From contig NZ_AP022563.1 of the NCBI RefSeq assembly GCF_010726645.1, forward strand, positions 5,022,001 through 5,086,000: 64,000 nucleotides of DNA. Direction: 5' to 3'. Shown piece after piece: positions 10,136 to 18,663 of the stretch. A program made the translations under genes and the position numbers. Under the pieces are notes generated by a model that worked only from the letters and a program-made list of their open reading frames with translations, made no database searches and had not been told where the DNA came from. This stretch comes from Mycolicibacterium duvalii (lineage in GTDB: Bacteria > Actinomycetota > Actinomycetes > Mycobacteriales > Mycobacteriaceae). The stretch's first letter is position 1. Each line of letters starts with the position of its first letter.

Positions 10136-11764
10136 TCAGGACGAGTGGCTGACGTCGCCCGTCATCTGATCGTCGAGGCGGGCCCGCTCGGAGAACGCCT
10201 CCTCCGGGGAGGCCAGCTTCACCGGCCGGGCCAGCTGGGTGGGCGCGGTGCGGCCACGCAGCTCGACGATCTCGCCGACATCCCAGCACAACGCTTCGGC
10301 GTCCAGCGCGTCGCTGACGGCCACCGCCGAGGCCAGCACATGGCCCTTTTCCAGCTTGGCGAGCTCGGTCAGCCGGGCGGCCTCGTTGACCGGGTCGCCG
10401 ATCACGGTGTACTCGAAGCGGGCCTGCGCGCCGATGTGGCCGGCGATGGCCCGGCCCGCCGACACCCCGATGCCGAACTCGGTCTCCCCGAGCACCTTGA
10501 TCAGCTCGTCGTGCAACTCCCGCGCGGCGGCCAGCGCAGCCCCGGACGCGTCGGGATGCTCGATCGGTGCCCCGAAGATGGCGAGCGCAGCGTCACCCTG
10601 GAACTTGTTGACGAAGCCGCCATGCCGGTTGACGGTGTCGACGACGACGCGGAAGAAGTCGTTGAGGAGGTTCACCACCTCCGCGGCCGGGATGGTGGCC
10701 GCCAGCCGCGTCGACCCGACCAGGTCGACGAACAACACCGCGACCTCGCGTTCCTGGCCACCCAGCTCGGTGCCGCGCTCCAGCGCCCGGCGGGCCACAT
10801 CCTCGCCGACGTACCGACCGAACAGGTCCCGTAGCCGCTGCCGTTCGGCCAGGTCGCGCACCATGTCGTTGAACCCGGCCTGGAGCAGCCCCAGCTCGCT
10901 GGCGTCGTAGATCTGCATGTGGGCGTTGTAATTGCCGCGCTGCACCTCGCCGAGCGCCCAGCGCAGCTGGCGCAGCGGATCGGCGATCGACATGGCCACC
11001 AGCACCGTGCTCGTCAGCCCGATCACCAGCCCGACGATGGCCAGCAGCAAAATCGTGGTCAGCAGTCGGTCGGCCGGCGCGGTGAGCACCGCGAACTTGC
11101 TGGCGATCAGGGCCAACAGGATCGCCAGCAGCGGGACACCGGTGGCCAGGACCCAGGTCAGCACCTGGCGCAGGATCACCCCAGGCGCCCGGAAGTTCTC
11201 CGGTACGCCGCCGCGCAGCGCGGCGACGGCGACCGGCCGCAGCACCCGTTCGGACTGCAGGTAGCCGATGATGGCGGTGGCGGTGGCGCCCAGGCCCGTC
11301 GCGACGGCCACCACCGGCGCGGATTTGCTGGCCACCGGCCAGCTGGCGACGATGAAGACCACCGAACCGAGCAGCCAGTTCGTGGCGCTGATCAGCGAGC
11401 GGTAGAAGGGCATGCGCAGCGCCCGCATCCGGGCCACTTCGGTGTCGCCGGGGTCCCGGTCACCCAGCAGCATCTCGCGGCGCTGCCAGCGCATCACCGG
11501 GATCAGCATCCGCAGCGTCAGGTAGGACGCGACGGTGAACGAGATGAACAGGTAGCCGAGGAAGATCGCCAGGTTGTACGCGGGCAGATCCTGCAGCTGG
11601 ATCCGGTCCTCGGGCGGCAGCCCGAACCGCAGGAACCCCAGCACCAGCAGCGCGCCGATGATGTCGGCCTGCAGCATGCCCAGCGTGAACACCGGCCACG
11701 GGGTGCGCGCGACCCAGCGGACGAATGCACTGATTCGCCCCGGTTCGATCGCTTGCGTGGCCAT
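10136..11764 (-). CDS. Membrane-bound class III adenylate cyclase with HAMP domain, 542 aa
   Basis: This enzyme makes cAMP from ATP at the membrane. An N-terminal region with six hydrophobic helices (about residues 15-290) is followed by a HAMP linker (about 270-325, 'IADPLRQLRWALGEVQRGNY') and a catalytic domain (from about 350). Metal-binding Asp residues are in 'VAVLFVDLVGSTR' and 'KFQGDAALAIFG' (whose Lys also fits purine binding). 'YTVIGDPVNEAARL' supplies the Asp and the transition-state Asn and Arg. The order matches the M. tuberculosis Rv3645/Rv1318c-Rv1320c group. The start ATG 11764 removes a spurious N-terminal extension. It is divergent from holB with an 82-bp gap. Confidence 0.93.
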   Translation of the reverse strand: MATQAIEPGRISAFVRWVARTPWPVFTLGMLQADIIGALLVLGFLRFGLPPEDRIQLQDLPAYNLAIFLGYLFISFTVASYLTLRMLIPVMRWQRREMLLGDRDPGDTEVARMRALRMPFYRSLISATNWLLGSVVFIVASWPVASKSAPVVAVATGLGATATAIIGYLQSERVLRPVAVAALRGGVPENFRAPGVILRQVLTWVLATGVPLLAILLALIASKFAVLTAPADRLLTTILLLAIVGLVIGLTSTVLVAMSIADPLRQLRWALGEVQRGNYNAHMQIYDASELGLLQAGFNDMVRDLAERQRLRDLFGRYVGEDVARRALERGTELGGQEREVAVLFVDLVGSTRLAATIPAAEVVNLLNDFFRVVVDTVNRHGGFVNKFQGDAALAIFGAPIEHPDASGAALAAARELHDELIKVLGETEFGIGVSAGRAIAGHIGAQARFEYTVIGDPVNEAARLTELAKLEKGHVLASAVAVSDALDAEALCWDVGEIVELRGRTAPTQLARPVKLASPEEAFSERARLDDQMTGDVSHSS

Positions 11765-11832
11765 TGGTTCACCGTAACGGGCGCAGCTGACGCGGACGTG
11801 GCCTCTGGGACGGACGTGTCGGTTCGCAGCGT

Positions 11833-11849
11833 TACTGTTATCGGCGATG
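11833..11849 (+). promoter_or_regulatory. TANNNT -10 box for holB (leaderless)
   Basis: TACTGT (11833-11838) lies 14 bases before the ATG at 11847, with no Shine-Dalgarno site between. This is leaderless spacing. Confidence 0.5.
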
Positions 11850-13061
11850 GCCGGGGTTTTCACACGTCTTGTGGGCCAAGACGCAGTTGAGGCGGAGCTC
11901 GTCGCGGCGGCGCGCGCGGCCCGCGGTGACGCGGCTCACGCCGAGGTCGCGGTTGAGGCCGGCGTCATGACGCACGCGTGGCTGATCACCGGCCCGCCCG
12001 GGTCGGGGCGGTCGGTGGCGGCGCTGTGTTTCGCCGCGGCACTGCAGTGCACGTCCGACGCGGTGCCCGGCTGCGGAGAGTGCCGGGCCTGCGCGACGAC
12101 GATGGCCGGCACCCATGCCGACGTGCGCCGCATCGTGCCCGAGGGGTTGTCGATCGGGGTCGACGCGATGCGCACGATCGTGCAGATCGCGTCGCGCCGG
12201 CCGGGTACCGGGCGGTGGCAGATCGTGGTGATCGAAGACGCCGACCGGCTCACCGAGGGTGCGGCCAACGCGCTGCTGAAGGTGGTCGAGGAGCCGCCGC
12301 CGTCGACGGTGTTCCTGCTGTGCGCGCCGTCGGTGGATCCGGAGGACATCGCGATCACCCTGCGGTCGCGCTGCCGCCACGTCGCGCTGACCACACCGCC
12401 GGCGAAGGCCATCGCGCAGGTGCTGATCGACGCCGACGGCATCCCCGAGGCGGACGCGACGTGGGCGGCGTCGGTCAGTGGGGGACACGTCGGCCGAGCG
12501 CGGCGTTTGGCCACCGACGAACAGGCCCGCGAGCGGCGCCGACGGGCACTGGGCCTGGCCCGCGACGCCGCGACCCCGTCCCGGGCGTACGCCGCGGCCG
12601 AGGAATTGGTGGCCACCGCCGAGGCCGAAGCGAAAGCGCTGACCGAGGACCGCAACGAAACCGAGGCCGAAGAGCTGCGCACGGCGCTGGGCGCCGGCGG
12701 CACCGGTAAGGGCACCGCGGGCACCATGCGCGGCGCCGCCGGGGCGCTGAAAGACCTGGAGAAGCGACAGAAGTCGCGGCAGACGCGGGCGTCGCGCGAT
12801 GCGCTGGATCGCGCGCTGATCGACCTGGCGACGTATTTCCGGGACGCGCTGCTGGTCGCGTCGGGCGCCGGCGACGTCACCCCGAACCATCCCGACATGG
12901 CCGATCGGGTCGCGGCGATGGCCGCCCACGCGTCGCCGGAGGCCCTGTTGCGCTGCATCGAGGCCGTGCTCGACTGCCGGGAGGCGCTGGCGGTCAACGT
13001 CAAGCCCAAGTTCGCGGTCGACGCGATGGTCGGCACGGTCGGGCAGGCGCTGCGCGGCTGA
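11847..13061 (+). CDS. holB: DNA polymerase III clamp-loader subunit delta-prime, 404 aa
   Basis: This is part of the clamp loader that places the beta sliding clamp on DNA. An AAA+ domain has a degenerate Walker A 'TGPPGSGRSV' with Arg in place of Lys, as expected for delta-prime subunits that do not hydrolyse ATP. A four-cysteine zinc module is visible (about residues 68-85, 'CTSDAVPGCGECRACATT'), and the SRC motif appears as 'TLRSRCRHV'. 'VVIEDADRL' stands at the Walker B position. The C-terminal collar region is long and helical, with a Glu/Ala-rich insertion. The gene is monocistronic and followed by tRNA-Thr. Confidence 0.93.
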   Translation: MAGVFTRLVGQDAVEAELVAAARAARGDAAHAEVAVEAGVMTHAWLITGPPGSGRSVAALCFAAALQCTSDAVPGCGECRACATTMAGTHADVRRIVPEGLSIGVDAMRTIVQIASRRPGTGRWQIVVIEDADRLTEGAANALLKVVEEPPPSTVFLLCAPSVDPEDIAITLRSRCRHVALTTPPAKAIAQVLIDADGIPEADATWAASVSGGHVGRARRLATDEQARERRRRALGLARDAATPSRAYAAAEELVATAEAEAKALTEDRNETEAEELRTALGAGGTGKGTAGTMRGAAGALKDLEKRQKSRQTRASRDALDRALIDLATYFRDALLVASGAGDVTPNHPDMADRVAAMAAHASPEALLRCIEAVLDCREALAVNVKPKFAVDAMVGTVGQALRG

Positions 13062-13108
13062 GTTGGGTCGGTGCCGACCCCTGCCGTAGACTCGTCCCGC
13101 CCAACCAG

Positions 13109-13184
13109 GCCGCCTTAGCTCAGTCGGCAGAGCGATTCACTCGTAATGAATAGGTCGGGGGTTCGATTCCCCCAGGCGGCTCCA
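13109..13184 (+). tRNA. tRNA-Thr (anticodon CGT)
   Basis: A full cloverleaf can be drawn: acceptor GCCGCCT pairs with AGGCGGC, the D-arm is GCTCAGTCGGCAGAGC, the anticodon stem ATTCA/TGAAT encloses CTCGTAA with anticodon CGT, and the T-arm GGGGG TTCGATT CCCCC is perfect. Discriminator T and an encoded CCA end at 13184. It reads ACG (Thr). Confidence 0.96.
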
Positions 13185-13216
13185 CCAGTTCGTCGATGCG
13201 TCGAGCGTGCGTGTGT

Positions 13217-13237
13217 GGCGCTCAGAGCGCCGTTTTT
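13217..13237 (+). terminator. Intrinsic terminator after tRNA-Thr
   Basis: GGCGCT (13217-13222), loop CAG, AGCGCC (13226-13231), then GTTTTT. This is a compact perfect hairpin with a T-run, 33 bp after the tRNA. Confidence 0.8.
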
Positions 13238-13270
13238 CCGCCCTCAGCGCACGCTGGGCGAGTACGACTC

Positions 13271-15100
13271 CTACCTCGGAGCGACGAAGCCGACCGGGCC
13301 GGCCGCGATGCACACCGACAGCGCTGCGGTGACCGCGCGGGCGGTGATCGCATCGCCGGCTCCCGGCATCCGCACGAACACGCGGTTGAGGCCGGGCCGC
13401 ACCGGCACGCGCACATCCTCGCCCTCGGACAGCGCCAGCATTATCGAGCCGTCGCTGTTGGCCAGGTAGTTGATCTCGACGGTCCATTCCGCAGGCAGCA
13501 GCGGCCCGTCGAGCGGCATCTCGGCCGGGAAATCGGGCTGCACCAGGTATCCGCACTGCGGGTCGGGGCCGGGACGAATGCTGCGCACCCACGTGACCAG
13601 CGCGTCGACGACGTTGCCGTGCTGATCGAGCATGCGCAGATCCGTGGTGGCCGAGGCGAACTCCGGACGGTCCCGCAGCAACGCGAACATGTGCGAGGCC
13701 AGATTCTCCGGCCAGGCCATGCGCTGCAGGATCAGCGGGTCGACCTCCTGGTCGAGCATCGGCGCCGCCGAGGAGCGGTGGGCGGCGGCCAGACCGGCCT
13801 GCGCGTTGCGCAGATAGCTCTTGGTCGGGTTGTCACCCCAGCTGGTGTAGAAGGTCGCCGTGGAGTAGAGGCTGCTGGCCACGAACAGCGTTGCCGCGCA
13901 AGCCACTATCGCCGACCGCAGCGCCGAGCGGTCCAGCCGGTGGGAGTCCGGCCGGTTGGGCGCACACAGCGCGACCGCCGCCAGCAGCGCCAGCATCACC
14001 ACCAGGTCGGGCAGGTAGCGCAACGACTGCGCCAGCTCCAGAGCGGTGAACCGCGACGAGCGCATCAGATAGATCGGCACCTGACAGGCCACCGCGTAGC
14101 CGGCCGCGGCCGGCCACACCCAGCCGATGCGCTGTTTGCGCGCCAGCGAGACCGCCACCACGACAGCCAGGCCCACCCATCCGAGCACCATCACCGGCAC
14201 GCCCGGCGTCGCCCACGGCGACGCCGGCGCCCAGCGCTGCCAGTCCCACGGGCCGCCGACCACCCCGGGCACGACGCCGTGGGTCACTGAACGGGCCAGC
14301 AGGTCCCACGTCATCGCCAGGTCGAAACTCCAGCGCTGCTGGTCGACGACGATCAGATACACGCCGACCCATGCGACGGTCAGAGCCGCCGTGGCCGCCC
14401 ACAGGCGCAGGCCACGCGCCCACACCTGTCGCACCGATGCGGCGGCGGTGACGTGGAAGTAGAGCGCCGCGACGGTGAACGCGGCGAACGGGATGATGCC
14501 CGACTTCTCGAAGAACAGCAGCCCGGCGAGGTACACCAGCGCTGCCGACACCGCGTAGCGCTGACGCCCGGTGCGCACCAGCAGAATGGCGTCGGCGCAG
14601 ACCCATGCCAGCGCGGCCAGCATCGGCAACGAGTTCAGTGCCGCCGCCCACCACGCATATGACGGCACCGCCAGCGGCGTGAACAGCGCGAAGGTCAACG
14701 GCAGCAACAACACCGGCCGCCATCCGAGGATCACCCACAGGGCCCTCAGCAGCGCCAACGAGGCCAGGAGGGCCAGCACCACCAGGCTCATCGCCGGGCC
14801 CGCCCAGTTCAGCGGCGCCACCAGGGTGATCACCCCGGCGACCAGGAACGCCCCGGGCATCACGTGCCCGTCGTGGTCGTCGAACAGATATCCGGGCGAC
14901 AGCAGGCCCTGGGTGCCGGCGCGGCCAACCAGGATCAGGTCGTCCCAGTAGAAGTAACCGCCGAACGCCAGCACCGCCCGGACCACCAGATGCAGCGCGA
15001 TCAGCGCTACGGCGGTGCGGGCGACCCAGTTACGCGCGCCCGTCAGGGGGCCGTCCCAGCAGTCGGATAGGACGCGCCGGCGGCCTGGCGCGCCGACCAC
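13271..15100 (-). CDS. Polytopic membrane protein, GT-C glycosyltransferase-like (Rv3635-like), about 609 aa
   Basis: This is a large membrane protein with about 11-13 hydrophobic helices followed by a soluble C-terminal domain (last 170 residues or so). After the first helix it has 'GGYFYWDDLILVG', an acidic pair in the first outer loop as in polyprenyl-phosphate-sugar-dependent GT-C transferases; that function is inferred. The start is uncertain: GTG 15100, inside the end of galE, is the only standard codon near the expected N-terminus, giving a 58-bp overlap. It is the last gene of the NRPS-M1-flippase-galE operon. The M. tuberculosis counterpart is Rv3635, also next to a galE gene (recalled). 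Confidence 0.75.
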   Translation of the reverse strand: MVGAPGRRRVLSDCWDGPLTGARNWVARTAVALIALHLVVRAVLAFGGYFYWDDLILVGRAGTQGLLSPGYLFDDHDGHVMPGAFLVAGVITLVAPLNWAGPAMSLVVLALLASLALLRALWVILGWRPVLLLPLTFALFTPLAVPSYAWWAAALNSLPMLAALAWVCADAILLVRTGRQRYAVSAALVYLAGLLFFEKSGIIPFAAFTVAALYFHVTAAASVRQVWARGLRLWAATAALTVAWVGVYLIVVDQQRWSFDLAMTWDLLARSVTHGVVPGVVGGPWDWQRWAPASPWATPGVPVMVLGWVGLAVVVAVSLARKQRIGWVWPAAAGYAVACQVPIYLMRSSRFTALELAQSLRYLPDLVVMLALLAAVALCAPNRPDSHRLDRSALRSAIVACAATLFVASSLYSTATFYTSWGDNPTKSYLRNAQAGLAAAHRSSAAPMLDQEVDPLILQRMAWPENLASHMFALLRDRPEFASATTDLRMLDQHGNVVDALVTWVRSIRPGPDPQCGYLVQPDFPAEMPLDGPLLPAEWTVEINYLANSDGSIMLALSEGEDVRVPVRPGLNRVFVRMPGAGDAITARAVTAALSVCIAAGPVGFVAPR

Positions 15101-16035
15101 GCCGAGGCCACCATGTCGGTCAGCGAGTGGCGCATCCGCCAGTCCAGGTCCCGGGCGGCGAGGTCGCCGTTGGCGACGATGCGGGCCGGGTCCCCGGGCC
15201 GGCGCGGCGCCACCTCGGGTTCGAAATCGACCCCGGTGACCGCGCGCATCGCCGTCATGATCTCGCGCACCGAGGTGCCCGAGCCGCTGCCGAGGTTGTA
15301 CACCCGCTCGATCGGCTGGCCCGCGTCCAGTCGGCGGGCCGCCGCGACGTGCGCGGCGGCGATGTCGGCGACGTGGACGTAGTCCCGCACGCAGGTGCCG
15401 TCCGGTGTCGGATAGTCGGCGCCGTTGATCCGCGGGGTCTGGCCCCGCAGAAGCATGTCGAACACCTTCGGGAACAGGTTGAACGGGCTGACGTCGAAGA
15501 CATCGTCGGAACCGGAGCCGACGACGTTGAAGTACCGCAAGCTGGTGTGGCGCAACCCGGAGGCGGCGCCGATGTCGCGCAGCAACCATTCGCCGATCAG
15601 CTTGCTCTCGCCGTACGGCGATTCCGGGCGGGTCGCGGTGCCCTCGTCGACGACGTCGGTCTCGGGTGTGCCGTAGGTCGCCGCGCTCGACGAGAACACG
15701 ACCTTGTCGATACCGGCGGCGGTCGTCGCGGCCAGCAGCGTGACCATCGCCGACACGTTCTGTTCGTAGGTGTGCAGCGGCCGCTGCACCGATTCCCCGG
15801 CGTACTTGTAGCCGGCGATATGAATGACTCCGCTCACCCCGTACGTGTCCAGCGTCGAGCGCACCGCATCGGCGTCGAGGAGGGTGGCGTGTACCAGCGG
15901 CACCCCGTCCGGGACGAATCGCGCCAGACCAGTGGACAGGTCGTCGATCACCACGGTGTCCAGACCGGCGCCGCGCAGCGCCCGCACCACATGCGCGCCG
16001 ATGTATCCGGCGCCGCCGGTCACCAACCAGGTCAC
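15043..16035 (-). CDS. galE: NAD-dependent UDP-glucose/galactose 4-epimerase, 330 aa
   Basis: This extended short-chain dehydrogenase interconverts UDP-glucose and UDP-galactose (or the N-acetyl or uronic forms). The NAD-binding motif 'TGGAGYIGAHV' (residues 6-16), the serine region 'VFSSSAATYG' and the catalytic Tyr-Lys pair in 'YGESK' are all present, and the length is standard. GTG 16035 has a GGAG site 6 bases upstream. It sits between the flippase-like gene and the GT-C-like gene, so it probably supplies a sugar nucleotide for a surface glycan made by this operon. Exact substrate cannot be told from sequence. Confidence 0.93.
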   Translation of the reverse strand: MTWLVTGGAGYIGAHVVRALRGAGLDTVVIDDLSTGLARFVPDGVPLVHATLLDADAVRSTLDTYGVSGVIHIAGYKYAGESVQRPLHTYEQNVSAMVTLLAATTAAGIDKVVFSSSAATYGTPETDVVDEGTATRPESPYGESKLIGEWLLRDIGAASGLRHTSLRYFNVVGSGSDDVFDVSPFNLFPKVFDMLLRGQTPRINGADYPTPDGTCVRDYVHVADIAAAHVAAARRLDAGQPIERVYNLGSGSGTSVREIMTAMRAVTGVDFEPEVAPRRPGDPARIVANGDLAARDLDWRMRHSLTDMVASAWSARQAAGASYPTAGTAP

Positions 16036-16051
16036 GGTGTCTCCTTCGTCG

Positions 16052-17320
16052 TCAGCTCGTCGATGTCCGCCGGGAGGGTCGGTATGCCACCGTAACGAGT
16101 GCCGCCAGATGCACGACGATGCCCAGCAGCGGCCCGCACAACAACGCGACGACGGTACGCACCTGCAGGTCCAGCGGCAGCAACAGCAACAGCGCCGCCG
16201 CGACCGTCGCGCTCACCCACCCCGCGGCGTAGGCGCGGTGCAGCGCCGCGGCCACCGTGGCCGCGCCGGTCAGCGTCAGCAACGCGATGGCCACCGCCGC
16301 GGCCGTCAGCCACGCCAGCAGCGCGCCGTCGGCGACGTACTGCGCGCCGAATGCCTCGCGCAGCAGCCACGGCCCGAACAGCCCCGCCAGCACCACCCCG
16401 GCCGCGCCGAGCGCGCCGACCACCACCACCGGGGTGATCAACGCTCGCAGCCGGTGCGCACGCTGGTCGACGAAATGCGCGATCAGATTGCCCTGCATCG
16501 CCGTCAGCGGCACCAGCAGCGGCGCCCGCGTCAGCGTCACCGCCAGGATCACCACCCCGCCGGCAGCTCCCAGTTCTTCGGAGGTGGCCTGCAGCAACAC
16601 CGGGAATCCCATCACCAGCACCGCCGACGCGCCCGCCGCGGCGATCGAATGTCCGGTGCCGCGCAGGAATGCCCGGGTGCCGCCGGGGGTGAGCAGCCCG
16701 GCGGCCACCCGGGCCGTGGGCGATACCGCCAGCATCAACAGCCACGCCATCGCTCCGGCCACGGTGGCCCACAGGTAGCCGCCCAGCCCCCAGCCGAGCG
16801 CGAAGCCGGCCGCCGCCACCGTGACTCTGCCCACGGCGTCGGCGACCATCAGTGCGCCGTAGTGCGACCACCGGTCGGTCCCGGCCAGCAACCCGAGAAG
16901 CGTGGTGTGCAGGCAGAATCCGGCCAGGCCGACACACAGCAACGCGACGCTGAGCAGCCGCTGCTCGACGAACACCTGCCCGGACCACAGCGGTGAGGTG
17001 GCCGCGATCACCGCGGCCGCGCCGAGGCCGACCCCGGCCGCGACACCGATGGGACGGGTGCGTTCGGCCCCCGGCGGCGCGTACGGTGCCGCCCGGACTT
17101 CGCGGGTGGTCTCCTGCAGCAGCCCGAACGCCGCACCACTGACCAGACCGAATGCGCCCCAGAACACCCCGAACACCGAGAACCCGGCGGGATCGAGGTC
17201 GCGGGCGGCCAGGTAGAGCACGGCGTACCCGCACAGCGCCGACACCGCGGTGGCGGTCCCGACCCGGACCACGCTGCCCCGGGTCACCGCGCCGGACGGA
17301 CCGGCGGTCGCGTCGGTCAC
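16052..17320 (-). CDS. Polysaccharide flippase-like (Wzx/MATE superfamily) membrane protein, 422 aa
   Basis: The protein has about 12 hydrophobic helices over its whole length and no soluble domain, as in O-antigen/teichoic acid flippases (MOP superfamily). It starts 'MTDATAGPSGAVTRGSVVRV' and has the family-like first helix 'ATAVSALCGYAVLYLAARDL'. GTG 17320 overlaps the stop codon of the M1 peptidase (GTGA), so I prefer it to GTG 17326 just upstream. A lipid-linked saccharide or peptide is the likely cargo; the cargo is an inference from galE and the NRPS next door. It corresponds to M. tuberculosis Rv3630 (recalled). Confidence 0.82.
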   Translation of the reverse strand: MTDATAGPSGAVTRGSVVRVGTATAVSALCGYAVLYLAARDLDPAGFSVFGVFWGAFGLVSGAAFGLLQETTREVRAAPYAPPGAERTRPIGVAAGVGLGAAAVIAATSPLWSGQVFVEQRLLSVALLCVGLAGFCLHTTLLGLLAGTDRWSHYGALMVADAVGRVTVAAAGFALGWGLGGYLWATVAGAMAWLLMLAVSPTARVAAGLLTPGGTRAFLRGTGHSIAAAGASAVLVMGFPVLLQATSEELGAAGGVVILAVTLTRAPLLVPLTAMQGNLIAHFVDQRAHRLRALITPVVVVGALGAAGVVLAGLFGPWLLREAFGAQYVADGALLAWLTAAAVAIALLTLTGAATVAAALHRAYAAGWVSATVAAALLLLLPLDLQVRTVVALLCGPLLGIVVHLAALVTVAYRPSRRTSTS

Positions 17321-18663
17321 GCCCACCCGTCCAGCGGCGGGAGTTCAGGGGTGTACAACCAGGCTTTCCACAACGGGCGCAGCGACCGGTCGCAGTAGTG
17401 CGCGGCCAGACCGGTGAAGTCGTCGGTCACCGCGGTTCCGTGTCGATAACGGGTGGTCCAATCCCGTAGCAGCGCAAAAAAATCCGAGTCGCCGAGCTGT
17501 TTGCGCAGTGCATGCAGGGTGAGTGCGCCGCGCTTGTAGAGACGGTCGTCGAACATGTCCTTGGGGCCCGGATCGGCCAGCACGAGATCCTGGGCGGAGC
17601 CGGCCAGCTTCTGATGGTAGTGGCGGGCCAGTTCGTCGGCGCTGCGCGCGCCGCTGTGCTGCGACCACAACCATTCCGCGTAGCAGGCGAAGCCCTCGTG
17701 CAACCAGATGTGGCGCCACCGTTGCGCGGTGACGGAGTTGCCGAACCACTGATGGGCCAGTTCGTGGGCGATCAGTCGCTCCGACGATCGGCTACCGGTG
17801 CAGTGGTTGGCCCCGAAGATCGAAATGCCCTGCGCCTCCAGCGGAATCTCGAGGTCGTCGTCGGTGACCACCACGGTGTAGCCGGTCGAGAGCGGGTAGG
17901 GCCCGAACAACTCGGTGAACAACTCCATCATCTCGGGCTGACGGGCGAAGTCGTGGTCGAACGCTCGGCGCAACCGGTCGGGCAGCACGGCCGCGATCTC
18001 GACGCCATTCTTGCTCATCCGGTGCCGCTGGTACACGCCGATCTGCAGGGTGATCAGATAGGTCGAGGTCGGCTCCGCCTGCTCGTAGACCCAGGTGGTC
18101 GTCCCGGCGCGGGCGCGCCGAGAGGTCAACGCGCCGTTGGCCAGCGCGTAGTACGGGCTCTCGGTGGCCACCCGGATGCCGAAGCTGGCCTTGGCGGCCG
18201 GATGGTCGTCGCACGGGAACCACGACGATGCCCCGTTCGGTTGGCCGGCGACCAGCGCGCCTTCGGTCAGCTCCTCGAAACCCACTGCGCCCCAAACCGT
18301 TCGGATCGGGCGCGGGTTGCCGCCGTAGCGCACCACGATCGTCATCGCCGCGCCGGCGGGCAGGGGATCGGTCAGCGTGATGTGCAGCTTGTCCTCGGCG
18401 GTGCGGAACTGGGCCGGCCGGCGTCCGTTGACCGACACCTTCGACACCGTCAGCGCGCCCGACAGATCCAGCGTGAACGACGTCAGTTCGGCCAGCGTCA
18501 CCGCGGTGATCGTCGCGGCACCGGCCAGCCGGTTGCTGGCGACCTTGTAGTCGAGATCGAGCTCGTACCGCGACACCCGGTAGCCGAAGTTGCCGACGCC
18601 GGGCAGGTACGGGTCGATGACCGGGGCCGCGGCTTTCTTGGCTGCGCGTCGACGGGTGGTCAC
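17317..18663 (-). CDS. M1-family zinc metallopeptidase (short form), 448 aa
   Basis: This is a zinc aminopeptidase. Zinc motif 'HELAHQWFGN' (HExxH) is followed by the third ligand in 'WLHEGFACYAEW', and 'YKRGALTLHAL' carries the transition-state Tyr. The substrate-binding GxMEN motif is altered to 'PLEAQGISIF'. At 448 residues it lacks the long C-terminal helical domain of PepN enzymes. There is no signal peptide; the N-terminus is basic ('TTRRRAAKKAAAP'). Both ends overlap neighbours by 4 bp (GTGA), between the Pls-type NRPS and the flippase. A role in trimming or degrading the NRPS product is a reasonable guess, since poly-lysine producers are known to have Zn peptidases acting on their polymer. 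Confidence 0.9.
   Translation of the reverse strand: MTTRRRAAKKAAAPVIDPYLPGVGNFGYRVSRYELDLDYKVASNRLAGAATITAVTLAELTSFTLDLSGALTVSKVSVNGRRPAQFRTAEDKLHITLTDPLPAGAAMTIVVRYGGNPRPIRTVWGAVGFEELTEGALVAGQPNGASSWFPCDDHPAAKASFGIRVATESPYYALANGALTSRRARAGTTTWVYEQAEPTSTYLITLQIGVYQRHRMSKNGVEIAAVLPDRLRRAFDHDFARQPEMMELFTELFGPYPLSTGYTVVVTDDDLEIPLEAQGISIFGANHCTGSRSSERLIAHELAHQWFGNSVTAQRWRHIWLHEGFACYAEWLWSQHSGARSADELARHYHQKLAGSAQDLVLADPGPKDMFDDRLYKRGALTLHALRKQLGDSDFFALLRDWTTRYRHGTAVTDDFTGLAAHYCDRSLRPLWKAWLYTPELPPLDGWA

Noticed and set aside
16032..17234. Open frame of 400 codons overlapping the flippase-like gene on the same strand
   Set aside because: Translation is Arg/Gly-rich without membrane helices, while the other frame gives a regular 12-helix membrane protein joined to its neighbours by GTGA overlap.
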